Source: Strongylocentrotus purpuratus (lineage: Eukaryota > Echinodermata > Echinoidea > Camarodonta > Strongylocentrotidae). Taken from it: a stretch of 64,000 nt of DNA. Under the pieces are notes generated by a model. That model had not been told where the DNA came from, ran no database searches, and was given only the letters and a program-made list of their open reading frames with translations. Each line of letters starts with the position of its first letter. Within the stretch, counting starts at the first letter, position 1. Location: NCBI RefSeq assembly GCF_000002235.5, contig NW_022145611.1:3896754-3960753 (forward strand), read 5' to 3'. Positions 1-11,031 of this stretch are shown piece after piece. The position numbers and the translations under genes were made by a program.

Positions 1-346
1 TTCACTCTTTTTTCTTCTTTTTTCCTTTTCTTTCTTTTCTTTCTTTTCCTTTCTTTCCTCTCCCCCTCTTTTTCTTTTTTCTCTTTCTTTCTTCTCTTTT
101 CTTTCCTTTCTTTTCCTTTCTTTCCTTTCTTTTCCTTTCTTTCTTTTCTTTTCCTTTTCTTTTCTTTTTTTTCTTTCCCTTCCCCTCTCTTTTTTCCCCT
201 CTCTTTTTTTCCCTCTCTTTTTTTCCCTCCCCCTTTTCTCTTTTTCCCGACGGCAGCGCAATTTTACCGACAATATCCTGACAGGTGGGGGGGGGGGGGG
301 GGTGTCGCACCCCCCCCCAAACCCCTCCCCTTTGGCGACGCCCCTG
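1..346. mobile_element. hAT-like non-autonomous element, right part (truncated by window start)
   Basis: A 235-bp polypyrimidine tract is followed by a unique block (CGACGGCAGCGCAATTTTAC), a G-run/C-run pair and the terminus GGCGACGCCCCTG ending at 346. The same order recurs at 2640-3030, so this is a dispersed element and not a gene. CAG/CTG-type ends with GGCG cores are typical of hAT elements. The left end lies outside the window. Reading frames through the pyrimidine tract are compositional. Confidence 0.55.
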
Positions 347-406
347 CCGGTACTTCATCAGTAGTACTTGCAAAAATTTTCTCGAGTGTATAAACTGGGT
401 TGTTAT

Positions 407-424
407 CAGGGGCGTCGCTAGACC
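407..424 (+). mobile_element. hAT-like left terminus
   Basis: CAGGGGCGTCGCTAGACC starts at 407 and is the mirror of the terminus that ends at 346. It probably opens an element that contains the tandem array at 583-1450. No matching right end with a shared 8-bp flank was found, so the extent is unknown. Confidence 0.4.
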
Positions 425-582
425 TTTGTCAGTGAGGGAGTGGGGAGGGTGTAGAGGCCACCGATCACCGACAAACCGAGCAACCAATTACCGACAAATA
501 TATTAATGCCAATGTCCAAATGTCGACAAATTTAACCCTATAAACCCGGGGCCAGGAACTAAGTTATTTTTCAGTCTCCCCC

Positions 583-1450
583 CTCCCGCGCGAAGCGCGG
601 AAACTTTGACACTTCATTAAATTATTATAGAAAAAAAGACGATCCGTTGTACCGTTCTCGACTCTTAATTCTTGTTTGGATCCAATTCCCCCCCCCCCCC
701 CCGCGCAAAGCGCGGAAGTTTTGACGTTTCAATAAATTATTACTCTTAACCCTTGTCTGAATTCATTTTCGCCCATTCCGCGCAAAGCGCGGAAGCTTTG
801 ACGATTCATTAAATTATTACTCTTAATCCTTGTCTGAATTCATTATCGCCCATCTCGCGCGAAGCGCGGAAGCTTTTGCGTTTCAATAAATAATTACTCT
901 TAATCCTTGTCTGAATTCTTTTTTCACCCATTCCGCGCTTCGCGCGGAAGCTTTGACGATTCATTAAATTATTACTCTTAATCCTTGTCTGAATTCATTT
1001 TTTCCCATCCCGCTCAAAGCGTGGAAGCTTCCACGTTTCATTGAATTATTAGAGAAAGAAGACGATTAATTTTACCGGTTCCGTCTCTTAATCCTGGTCT
1101 GAATTCATTTTCGCCCATCTCGCGTGGAGCGCGGAACCTTTTACGTTTCAATAAATTATTACTCTTTATCCTTGTCTGAATTGATTTTCGCCCATCCCGC
1201 GCGAAGCGCGGAAGCTTTCACGAAGACGATTCGTTGTATCGTGTTCTTGTCTGAATTCAGTTACCCCCCCCCCCTCCCGCGCGAAGCGCGGAAGCTTTCA
1301 CGTTTCATCAAATTATTAGAGAAAGAAGACGATTCGTTGTATCGTTCTCAACTTTTAATCCTAGTCTGAATTGAGTACCCCCTACCCCCGCCGAAGCGCG
1401 GAAGCGTTGACACTTCATTAAATTATAAAGAAGGAAGACGATTCGTTGTA
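583..1450 (+). repeat. Tandem array of 75-110-bp units with a GC hairpin
   Basis: About ten units, each with CCGCGCGAAGCGCGG (6-bp stem, 3-nt loop), then AAGCTTTGACGTTTCATTAAATTATTA and a tail like CTTAATCCTTGTCTGAATTC. Long units also carry AGAGAAAGAAGACGATTCGTTGTACCGTTCTCGAC-like sequence, split here in description only; short units lack it. The array stops at 1451 and its next bases resume at 2298-2340, because another element has inserted. No coding capacity is credible. Confidence 0.8.
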
Positions 1451-1451
1451 C

Positions 1452-2297
1452 CAGGAAGCTGTAATGAATGGAGATACCATCTCGAAAGAATTTTCTGAGG
1501 GAAAATTATTCAAGATTAACCTGGCTTAACAAAAAGAAATGTAACCCTCTCCAGCCATCATTTCCATCAACAGCTGTCCATATCAATGCACAGTCCCTCT
1601 CTGGCATTCCAAATAGTACGAAATGTTACGCAACGCCATCTGTTTCCCTAAGTTCTCTATTCACTCGTTTGCAAAAATATGCAAGCATCGGGCTTTGAAG
1701 CCATGCGTGGCACCGACAAATTAAGTCATGTTCATGGAAGATGTATTTAGCTATAACATATAAAATGCAGAATTCACAACATTATGACCAATGCAACTTT
1801 CTATTAGTCATCAAATGCGTCTTCCGTTCTCGGATAGCTCTACTGAAGACATGGCCATTTTAACCAGCGAAATCGACCAAGGAAATCATGAGTTAGAGCG
1901 AATGAAAGATTTTCATAATCATGATTTTCTCATCTAATTATTGACATTTTCCGAAAATTTCCGAAATTTGTACATAGCTAGGAAGGTAGTCCAAAGGTTT
2001 ATCTTCCTAAAGAACTAAATGAAATTGTGTTGTATGTTTGCGCATTTATTGATTTAGGGCTAGAAGTTGTCAAGTTAGCACCACTATTCACCCAAAGTAC
2101 GGGCCGGCAAAGCAAAAGCCGCCGTGCTCGCTGGGCTGGGCTGTGTGTGGAAAGGGAGGACTTAGTGCTACTAGGGAGCTGTAAGGTTTTGGAGGGGGAT
2201 TAAGGGGATTACGGTAGGGGAAACAAAAGACGCGCGGTGCCACGGATGACTTCAAAGGGGCCTCTTGGACGGGATCTCCATTCATTACAGCTTCCTG
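1452..2297. mobile_element. Non-autonomous DNA transposon with target duplication, inside the tandem array
   Basis: Terminal inverted repeats of about 24 bp: CAGGAAGCTGTAATGAATGG at the left and its complement at the right end. The flanks carry GTTGTAC(C) at 1445-1452 and 2298-2305, a 7-8 bp target duplication. Intact array units read GTTGTACCGTTCTC, which shows the empty site. CAG...CTG ends with about 8 bp of duplication fit hAT (inference). No transposase frame is visible; the short frames inside match nothing I recognise. Confidence 0.82.
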
Positions 2298-2639
2298 GTT
2301 GTACCGTTCTCGACTTTTAATCCTAGTCTGAATTCAATCTCCCCACTGGGCCCCTCAACGGTGCATGTGCAGTGTTACATGATGTAAGTATGGAACGCCC
2401 GGCAGTGCTTGTCACATTTGCTTCGGTAATGGAGTTTTTTTTATAGTGTTACTGTTAGTGGCCACGGCCCCTCAGTGACTATAAAAAAACATATGCTCTT
2501 CCTGGCCATTTGGGAATGTGTCAGTTTGCAACAGAAATGGAGAAACGCGCATTTTTGTTGAAAATCATGTGATAACACGAACATTTATACATCACTTGTA
2601 TATGGAATTGAAAATAAGTCATGGTTCAATTTTATTTGG

Positions 2640-3030
2640 GGGGGGGGGGGCTAGCGCCCCCAAGCCCCCCACCAGTACGCCAGTGTCCCCTTTCTCTCCT
2701 CTCTTTCACCCCCCCCCCCGTTTCTTTTGTTTCCCTTTTCTCTTTTTTCTTCTTTTTTCCCTTTTCTTTCTTTTCTTTCTTTCCTTTCTTTTCCTTTCTT
2801 TCCTCTTCTCCCTCTTTTTCTTTTTTCTCTTTCTTTCTTCTCTTTTCTTTCCTTTCTTTTTCTTTCTTTTCCTTTCTTTCTTTTCTTTTCCTTTTTTCTT
2901 TTTTTTCCCTTTCCCTCTCTTTTTCCCTCCCCCTTTTCTCCTTTTTCCCGACGGCAGCGCAATTTTACCGACAATATCCTGACAGGTGGGGGTATCGCAC
3001 CCCCACACCCCCCCTTTAGAGACGCCCCTG
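2640..3030. mobile_element. hAT-like polypyrimidine element, second copy
   Basis: It holds a G-run/C-rich pair, about 230 bp of C/T-only sequence, CGACGGCAGCGCAATTTTAC, then GACAGGTGGGGG and a terminus GAGACGCCCCTG ending at 3030. It aligns with 1-346 over the whole right half. A reverse-oriented piece of the same unique block lies near 56285. Apparent proteins here are Phe/Ser/Leu or Lys/Arg/Glu low-complexity strings. Confidence 0.6.
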
Positions 3031-3049
3031 AGTGCCTGTAAATGCGCTT

Positions 3050-3236
3050 AATATCGTTATAAAATTGCAAATGCTTTCTACTCTTAGAGGGGGTTCTGAC
3101 CCCCTCACAGACCCGCCCCCACTTGGTCGCTCCGTCCCTCGTCGCTGACTCCTCGCTCCATCGTTTTTCATATATTTCACCCCATGCGAGTTTGTGCTCC
3201 CCTCCCCCCGTTAAGAAATTTCTGGATCCGCCACTG
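3050..3236. mobile_element. hAT-like right terminus
   Basis: A GC-rich stretch ends in TTTCTGGATCCGCCACTG at 3236, the complement of CAGTGGCGGATCCAGAAA. The same terminus type bounds the nested element at 53701-53988, where the target duplication is visible. The left end of this copy was not identified. Confidence 0.45.
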
Positions 3237-3321
3237 CTAAATACAAGGTACTTTTGTTAATTTTATTCCTCCCACGGGCCCACACAAAAATCGACAGTTA
3301 CCTAAGCTAAATCCTCATAAT

Positions 3322-3780
3322 TTATACCCATCTCGGGACCGGTGTGAGGGATGGCACATAACTGAATTTAGAATATACAAACAACTGTATTTTACCCACC
3401 ATTGTTAAGTCTTTCTGCTTACACCAACTCAACAATTTCTTAATTTTACCTAGTATTTCTTTATAATTTAAGTTTTCATTTACTTCTACATTAATTTTAA
3501 GGAAAACATTACCCCTAGAATATTTAAAAATTATACTTTCTGACCAAAGGATATTATACAACTTCCTTGAAGGGCGCCTAACAACATTTGTTTTTATCGT
3601 TGTTTACACGGAGTCCGGAAAGTTTCCTGGAACTTCTCCATAACAGTTCTATTACTTTGGTAATGGAATCCTCACCTTGAACAAAATGGGTAATTTGTTT
3701 GTTTTTTAAGTTGATTTTATTTCTCAAAACTCCTATTCTTTTTCGTACATAACATAGTTTATACAAAACTGCAACATTAT
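3322..3780 (-). pseudogene. LINE reverse-transcriptase relic
   Basis: Two adjacent minus-strand frames resemble the palm/thumb part of a non-LTR reverse transcriptase. The first (3766-3578) reads KLSGLRVNNDKNK, matching the family's SGLxxNxxKxK block after a decayed F-A-D-D region. The second (3561-3322) reads KIKKLLSWCKQKDLTMVGKIQLF, here quoted in parts as KKLLSWCKQKDLT and MVGKIQLF, matching W-x-x-R-x-L-T-x-x-G-K-I. The frames are out of register and the catalytic motif is eroded, so it is dead. Clade L1-like or similar; not resolved. Confidence 0.6.
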
Positions 3781-3799
3781 AGCAGGAGCATATCTATAG

Positions 3800-4590
3800 C
3801 AGCACGAGGGGGGGGGGGGGGTTAGGGGGTTTAACCCCGGGTTTAACCCCTCCCCAGGCGCGCCGGAAGCTGTTTGGGATTTGGGGGGGGGGCAAACATT
3901 CCAGGGGGCTCACCTTCCAGGGGCAGTGACGTAATGAGAAAAAAAAGTTCGGAAGGGGGGGGGGGGGCAGACGAAAAAATCTGCATCACCACCAGTCTTA
4001 CACGTTACATGCAGGTCCCGCGAAACGTTTTTCAATATGGAGTATTAACGATCACGTAGAGCCTGAATTGGCGTGGGGTCCAGCGCATGAGCCTCGGCAG
4101 GGGGTCAAGGGGTTGAGCCCCCGGAAGCTCAGGTTTTTTTTTATAGGTATTTACCTCTTTAAGGCTATTGACGTGCTCCAGGGAGGGGGAGAGAACCCAG
4201 AAACTCAGAGGTTTTAATATTTAATTACGGTCAGATGAGCATCTAGGGGCCCGCCTAAAGGACCTTGGTGGGGTCCACGGGGCAGAGCCCCCGGAAGCTC
4301 AGGGGTATTACGGTCAGATGAGCATCCAGGGGCCCGCCTTAGAGTCCTTGGTGGGTCCAGGGGGCATAGCCCCTGGAAGCTCGGGGGTTTAAGGTATTTA
4401 ATTACGATCAGATGAGTACCAGGAAAACGCCTTAGGGCCCTTGGAGGGGTTCGGGGACGGAGCGTCCGTAAGCTCTGGGGTTTTAGGCATTATTTTAATT
4501 ACGGTCAGATGAGCATTTTTTAATACCTTATTTGTGACATTGGCAGGTCACTTATATTTTTCTCTCCGTCTTTCTTTCTTTTTCTCTTTA
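3800..4590 (+). repeat. Dispersed repeat with ~100-120-bp tandem units
   Basis: Starts with a G-run and TTTAACCCC blocks. It then carries about four copies of a unit containing GGTCAGATGAGCAT, CCAGGGGCCCGCC, a GGTGGGGTCCAGGGGGCAGAGC-like stretch and CCCCCGGAAGCTCAGGGG. The same family occurs at 55881-56510 and 57810-57915, including the preceding block CAGTGACGTAATGA. It behaves as the inside of a large non-autonomous element. Confidence 0.65.
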
Positions 4591-6604
4591 ACATACTTTT
4601 TCAGAAAGTGAGGGGGTGGAGGGGGGCTCGAGCCCAGCCATTTTGCAGACCATGACATAAAGGCTTTTAAATAAGCGTATTTTTCGCCCGACTGTAATTT
4701 GGGAATTTCTTATTTTCCAACAAACGCATAAAAAGGTATGATTTACCAAAAATACTGACAATCGAATGATGGTCTACGCGAATCCGAAAAGTAGGCCTAG
4801 GGTCTACTCAAACTCTGAAGCAATCATGAAGAAAGGAAAAGTGTAGAAAAGGAAAATCTAGATCTACAACAACTTATGGGACAGATCTTTGATTCGGTAT
4901 ATAAGGAGTGTAATAAGCTTGCGCTGAGTAGCTAATAAGCCTTTGTTCCTTGGGTGCTCACCCCCCCCCCCCCCATTTTTAGCCATTGAATAACGAATAG
5001 TTCATTTCATGATTAATTTGTTACAACCATAGTATATATCTCTATGGTTACAACCCAAAAAACGTCATGAGTCCTCGCAAAAAAATGAATATACTTCGGA
5101 TATTTTTTTGCAGAATAGTCCTTTTTGCACCAGCGCGATCCGCATTTAGCGACAATCATCTCCGTGCCTTTTACACTAAAAGTCATCATGGAATTATATT
5201 GGCCTTTTTCGGATACCAATAATCTACGTGATACAGGCCAGGATCAACGCGCAAGCAAGGGCATGTCAAAAGAAATCAAAGGACGATCAAGGCATGAGGC
5301 TGGATGAAATCCACGACTTTATTTTACCATATTTCAGAGACATATATATCGACACCGTACCGGACTGCTGAGTGGAAAGAAAGAGAGCCAGAAGTAGAGG
5401 TGAGTGCTAATTAATTAGCCTCAGGCCCAGGTCCAGGGACTCGGGAGCTCGGACGCCGATGCCGAAGGCGTACGGAGTCGGACGTGGACTCGGCCGAGCT
5501 AGCTCAGAGCAGAGCAGAGCAGTTATCATGTTTATCAAAACGATTCAAACAGCGGGTTGGGTGACTTGGCCTGGGTCACATTTTTTCGCAATGTTAAGAG
5601 GTAGTACTAGTAGTAGGCTACTAGAAATTACAATTTTGACTTAGAAGTCTACAATGTTTTCGACTCCTCTGGCAGTCTGGGCATCTTTTCAACCATTTCA
5701 CTTGAAATTATGAATATGATTTGAAGTCTTTGATTAGGGAGGCCAATGCCCGGGCGTAAGGCTTCTACACCTACGATTTGTGCGCTCGTCGCCCACTTCA
5801 AAAAATTAGCAGAGGGAAAAAAATGATGTAAAAATAAAAATTGATGAAAATAAGAAAAGAAAATACAATTATACATTTCACAACATAGTCTATCTAGTTA
5901 ATCACGGATCTGTAACAGTCTTTCACCATTTGTTGACGATCTTGCAGATTTTGACGTATTTTAATCCAATAATTGTTGTAGCAGAAGACCCTGACGCGCG
6001 CGCACAACCGACTAAGAAAATCCTAGAGGGCGTAGAGGTTTGCTCACTAAAAACCTTCTCATTGGCAGAAGGTAGACCCTAAAAATATGGGATCCGTTTT
6101 GATTAAAGTAAGAGATCAACATTTCAGATGTTCATAATTGCCACTTCTAACCACTAGATTTCTAGAAAATTTAAAGAAAAAAGATTATATCTTTTTAAAT
6201 ACAGATTTTTACAAACTGAACATTCGAAAGTAGATGTTTCTGTCAATCTTGCGTTGGATTGAGCCCTATAGCTACATCCATCTCAAAATGAGTAGGAAAA
6301 CTGTGAACAGTGACGTCATTGTTCGCGCCAAAAATAAAGGGTATTGAGACATATTTCTGAGCTCTGGTCAGATCGTGCGCAAAGCGTAGTCTTATTTATA
6401 GACCCTAGTACCTTATTCTCACAGCACTAGATACGAGTGTCGTGCAGTAATGTATAAGAAGTGTTAAAAAAGATATTTCAGTAAAAAAAAAAGTCTACGT
6501 GAGCAGTCTATACTCCAATTGAGAATTGAAATGAAAGCCATGATTTGAAGGTGTGTGTTGTATGATACATGGTTAGTGAGTGTGTATGTTACGTATAGCG
6601 AAAG
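4591..6604. other. No recognised gene; one GC-rich patch at 5330-5530
   Basis: AT-rich unique-looking DNA with a C-run at 4961-4976. At 5420-5530 it becomes GC- and CpG-rich. Just upstream is a donor-like AAGTAGAG|GTGAGT at 5398/5399, so a non-coding first exon is possible. No frame here resembles a known protein. Confidence 0.35.
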
Positions 6605-6630
6605 GGAGAGAGAGAGAGAGAGTGAGAGAA
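6605..6630 (+). repeat. (GA)n microsatellite
   Basis: Imperfect GAGAGA run of about 25 bp. The flanks to 7285 show no gene or recognisable repeat. Confidence 0.8.
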
Positions 6631-7289
6631 ATATTATAATGTACATTGCATGGATATGCGCTATGCATGCTGCTGTCCTATTGTGTTCGCTGCAAGATGG
6701 ATGTTAATTGGACCTCATAACTTCTCGATCGTTGATAATGCAGTGTCAGATTGATCTTTACTCATGAGGAAATACTATTGGATTTGGAATATCACCTTAA
6801 GGTAGGCTTACTTATTAATTTTAATTCTTTTCTAGGATTATATTGACTACAATCACGTACATCTACCGGTATGTTTATTTTTTTTGTCAGTTCATGTTTT
6901 GTCCCTCCATGGCTCGATTTCAGGACTGCGGCTTGCAATGCAATTACCTAGCTGTGTCGGTGTGTGCGACCGATTCAAGGCTAGCCGCTGATGATGAATG
7001 GAATTTTGCGCGAAGTTTTAAACTTGTTATCCGGGCAATGATACGCCCAATCCCCTCGGGCCTGTCTAATTATGAACGTAATTTTGCGACATGAAATATA
7101 ATTGTTTCAAGGCTCTTACGTACGGATAGGCGTAGAAAGAAGCTGGATAAAAAGAGCTGGATATCTCCTATTTGATGGAACTTCTGGAGTCGGCAGATAG
7201 GTGAATTTTCTTAGTGAAAGAAAATACTTTCTTTTAATCTTTGTTTTATTATAAACAAATTAGTAATTAAAAAGTTAGATTCGGCTTAA

Positions 7290-7688
7290 AGGTAAAGACC
7301 AGTATTGGAAACGCCCCAATTTCAAAAAATAAAATGGAAGCTCTTATTACCAATCATATACATGTATGTTTTGACTAGATCTACATGATGATAACAATTT
7401 TGCCGGGAAACCGCCTACTAATTGATATATTTGGTAAATTAGTTTATCTATTGGTATGTGAGAGATAAACGCATGTGTCATGCATGTGTGCGTATAGTCC
7501 CATATACATCTTTCTGTGTACAGTGCTTGTAACTTTACAAAGACTGGACCAAATTTCTTATCATTTTGATGATTCCAGAGCCTTGCAGTACACACCAATA
7601 TTTATATGCTAGATGATCAACCTTTTGTGACCGATTCCACAACGTTTCTTTCACAATGCAATCGCATGTCCATAACTGGTCTTTATCT
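7290..7688 (+). mobile_element. TTAA-flanked MITE, family A copy 1
   Basis: Left end TTAA|AGGTAAAGACCAGT and right end ACTGGTCTTTATCT|TTAA form about 14-bp terminal inverted repeats with a TTAA target duplication, as in piggyBac-type elements (superfamily is inference). 399 bp, no transposase. The interior is shared with copies at 8456, 10160 and 12957. Confidence 0.85.
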
Positions 7689-7954
7689 TTAACCCGACAA
7701 TTCATCCATGTTGTATCGTAGATTCAACAGAGTTAGGCTTAGGATAAAATTACCAAAAAATGACAGTTTTTGCAGCGGGGCCAAGTTGTCCCCGGGTACG
7801 AGTAAGCCCGGATCCGAATCAACATGGCGAAGAGCAAGTAATGAAGTATGCATACGCTAGACTTCTTCTTCTGTACATGTCGACAGACTTGTTAGTCCAT
7901 ATGAAAAATGATTTAAAAAATGAAAAAAAGGATTATGAAGGAAAAACTGTGATA

Positions 7955-9525
7955 GGGCAGGTCCAAGCTATTTGGATTGTGACGTACGGGACATTCAGAG
8001 ACTTTAAACAAGAAATAACAATGGATGAAATTATTTATATGGCTATCTTTTGGTATGAGTCTGTGGCTATTATGGGCTAGGTAGTTCATTTGTGGAAAGT
8101 TTTAGTTCTGACCAATTCATAAATTAATTTTTAATGTAATTAATGTGCTGTGTGACGTATGGGACCAGAGAATTTCTGACTTTTTCAAAAATAAGTTCAT
8201 CGTAAAAGTTCTCTGAATTTATTAAGTTATGAGATTCATGGTAATGATATCCTAATTCATTATGGAATCAAGCATTAATCACAACTATTACCATATTTTT
8301 CTGACCTTTCGTTGTTATGTAATATACCAAAAGATAAATGTGTGTATGTGACGTACGGGACACGTGACGTATGGGATAACTTTTACCTATGGGAAAATGC
8401 ATTGAAATTGAGAATTTTCGTCAAAATTTGTTAAATTTGAACATTTTATACTTACAGGTAAAGACCAGTATTGGAAACGCCCCAATTTCAAAAAATAAAA
8501 TGGAAGCTCTCATTACCAATCATGTGAAAGTATATATTTTGACTAATACATGATGATAACAAATTTGCCAGGAAACCGCCTACTAATTCATATATTTGGT
8601 AAATTTGTTTCTCTCATGGACTGTGAGAGATATAGGGTAGTCCCATATACATCTTTCTGTGTATAGTGCTTGTAACTTTACGAAGAACGGGCCAAATTTC
8701 TTATCATTTTGATGATTCCAGAACCTTGCAGATGCTAGATGCTAGATGCTAGATGATCAACCTTTTCTGATCGATTCCACAACGTTTCTTTCACAATGCA
8801 ATCGCATGACCATAACTGGTCTTTACCTTTAAATCAGTGACAGTTAGAGTGTTTTAGAACCCAATTAGATCCTCTGACCCTCACTTAATATCCTCTGTGT
8901 TAATTTATGAGATAAATCAATACAAATATTACTTTAATAAAGAAAAAAAAAATGAATTACGTTCATACACACTATATTACCATTTTTATCACACACTTGT
9001 CCCGTACGTCACATTTCTTAATTTGATTATGTAATCAACACAGAATTTTTGTAATTTTTGTTAAACCTATTTTGTTATAGGTATTCATCTAAATTAGAAC
9101 TTCCTAGAATATCTTTAAAAAAAAAAAATATTTTCATAATTAAAATTAAACAAATTAATGTCAAATTGTGACGTACGGGACATCACACTTTGGAACCTAC
9201 CTCATTTGCACAATTAATTAATTTTGAAAGTTTTTATATTTTTTTCCTATTTTCTAGCATGATGGTCTACATGTCTTGAGATATTTAATTTAAAAAAAAT
9301 AATTCAAATGAGATACAAAAATAAAGATGTAATGTCCCGTACGTCATGCTAATTAATAAAAATCAAAGTTTGTGACCTTGGCATTCTTTGTATTTTGATT
9401 ATTTTTTTATTTTTGTATCAGATTCATAAAATTCATAGTTTCAGCTTTAAAATGATGTATAGTTTGTTAAATATATATAAAGATGAAATTTGACCCCCAG
9501 AGGGGACAATAGCTTGGACCTGCCC
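7955..9525. mobile_element. 1.57-kb non-autonomous element with subterminal motif array
   Basis: 18-bp terminal inverted repeats GGGCAGGTCCAAGCTATT at both ends, flanked by GATA at 7951-7954 and 9526-9529. Inside are seven copies of TGACGTACGGGACA or one-base variants: near 7979, 8153, 8348, 8361 and 9168 on +, near 8998 and 9334 on -. Repeated motifs in both orientations near the ends resemble transposase-binding subterminal repeats (inference). MITE copy 2 is nested in it. The rest is AT-rich and non-coding. Superfamily not identified. Confidence 0.72.
8456..8828 (+). mobile_element. TTAA-flanked MITE, family A copy 2 (nested)
   Basis: Left end TTAC|AGGTAAAGACCAGT, right end CTGGTCTTTACCT|TTAA, 373 bp, same orientation as copy 1 and close to it in sequence. 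It sits inside the 7955-9525 element and is therefore younger than that insertion. Confidence 0.83.
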
Positions 9526-9529
9526 GATA

Positions 9530-10159
9530 ACGTCATTACGAGCTTGAAATTGTAGCTGGCGCACAGTTTTTCCTTCCTAATCATTTTGCCTTCGGCGTAA
9601 ACTAGAAGGGATAAGATTTAGATGACGCCATGCACAGCGAGAGTTTAAAATACGGCTTGCAAGATTTTCAACATGGAAGTCGATTTTGACCCATAATTTC
9701 CTGAAAATGGACCATTAAACAGATTTATTCAGTCAATTTGGTAAGTGGAACCGATGTATAATAGCCTAGGCCTAATTTACAAAATAAAATTAATCAGATA
9801 TGCATCAGGTAAAATGCAATATTTAGGGTAAAGAACATGGCCATAAATGGCCTTGGTGCCAGAATGGGAACGCCTAAAGTCGGTTTCTGTCTCTAAAGAG
9901 CAGAGCCGTCCCTATCCAAGTCAGAGGCTAACGAACGAAAGAGACAAAAATTTTGGTCTATGCATGTTGTGCATGCGCGGTAGCGGTGGAGCAAAAAAGA
10001 ATATACTTGATATAGAGCGCCGTTCGCTCGAAATTGCTGAATATGCAAGAGTGGAAACTTGAGTTAGACCCGGAAGCTTGGCAGCTGGAGACGGCTTTCT
10101 TCCAGAAGCTTTGGTATTCAAGGTATTCAGGTTTTCAATACCAAAATCTAACATTTTAT
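9530..10159 (+). promoter_or_regulatory. Candidate TATA-less promoter and 5' UTR region of AIDA
   Basis: Upstream of the AIDA start codon this is the least repetitive stretch. It contains an NRF1-like GTGCATGCGCGG at about 9969 and an ETS-like ACCCGGAAG at about 10066. Donor-like sites are TTTG|GTAAGT near 9741 and TTCAAG|GTATTC near 10120. A polypyrimidine acceptor, TATTCTTCAG at 11031, precedes the start codon, so a leading non-coding exon is likely. Which donor is used cannot be told from sequence. Confidence 0.3.
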
Positions 10160-10418
10160 AGATAAAGACCAGTTATGGTCATGCAATTGCATTGTGAAAG
10201 AAACGTTGTGGAATCGGTCAGAAAAGTTGATCATCTAGCATATAAGTATTGGTGTGTACTGCAAGGTTCTGGAATCATCAATATGATATTTGGCCCAGTC
10301 TTTGTAAAGTTACAAGCACTGTACACAGAAAGATGTATACATGTATGGGACTATGCGACACAGGCGCGACATGTGCACGATATCTATCCTGGGGCGTTTC
10401 CAAAACTGGTCTATACCT
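10160..10418 (-). mobile_element. TTAA-flanked MITE, family A copy 3 (internally shortened)
   Basis: Ends TTAT|AGATAAAGACCAGT and ACTGGTCTATACCT|TTAA. Inverted relative to copies 1 and 2 and missing part of the interior (259 bp). A 119-codon frame across it (10175-10534) follows element sequence and is not a host gene. Confidence 0.8.
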
Positions 10419-10469
10419 TTAATTACTCATTTCTCAACGTTAGAACTAGTTTTAAAAGAAAGCAAATCT

Positions 10470-10665
10470 TAAAGGGATCGTTTAACAATGTTAAATCTGA
10501 GATGCACGGTTCTACGTGTTATCAGTGTCTGTGATATGGTGTTGTATTGAAGCCCTTAAAAAAAAATTGCGCTTCAAAATGATCAAGAAGTGCCTCAAAA
10601 AAGTAAAAACTTTGAGCGACCGGTTTTACCATACTTGTTTTTCCCCAATAGATGGAGTATTATGA
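10470..10665 (+). repeat. Dispersed repeat B, copy 1
   Basis: Shares an ordered series of blocks with 18645-18815: CATTTAACAATGTT-like start, AAATCTGAGATGCA, GTGTCTGTGATAT, then CTTTGAG, GACCGGTTTTACCATAC and TTTTCCCCAATAGA. Both copies are on + and flank the first half of AIDA. Family unknown. Confidence 0.7.
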
Positions 10666-10714
10666 GAACCATTTGGCAAACGCAAAATTTGATTTTTGAT
10701 TTGAAATTTGAAAT

Positions 10715-10915
10715 TTGAGGGGCACTTTTCCTAATTAAAAAGGGGCACTTATCAGAGGTGGAAAGGGGAACGGGCACTTTTCCTAATTAAAAAGGGGCAC
10801 TTACAGACTTAAAAAGCTAAAGGGCAAAGGGGCACTTCTATGTAAAAAGGAGCACTTTTGAGGTACTTCAAAAAGTGGGGGAGGGGGGCACTGTGCGCCC
10901 CCCCCCCCCATGGCT
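10715..10915 (+). repeat. Short direct repeats ending in G/C runs
   Basis: Several copies of GGGGCACTT with the spacer TTCCTAATTAAAAA between two, followed by a G-rich run and a 13-C run near 10900. Non-coding. Confidence 0.6.
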
Positions 10916-11031
10916 ATCATGTGTATTACAGTTTTTTGAGCAACCCCCCTTACCAGATGGTTCTGTACAGTATATTGTATTCACCTTTTCTTTTTGTGTG
11001 TGTGCTCAGGTACAAATTTTATATTCTTCAG

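Noticed and set aside
407-3030. One hAT element from 407 to 3030
   Set aside because: Left flank GTTGTTAT and right flank AGTGCCTG differ, and a second terminus lies between.
2-3070. Lys/Glu/Arg- and Phe/Ser-rich proteins at 2-487 and 2518-3070
   Set aside because: Translations of polypurine/polypyrimidine tracts in transposon copies.
7347-7598. 83-codon minus frame
   Set aside because: Lies within MITE family A copy 1; sequence is shared with the other copies.
10175-10534. 119-codon frame on +
   Set aside because: It is mostly MITE family A copy 3 and dispersed repeat B.
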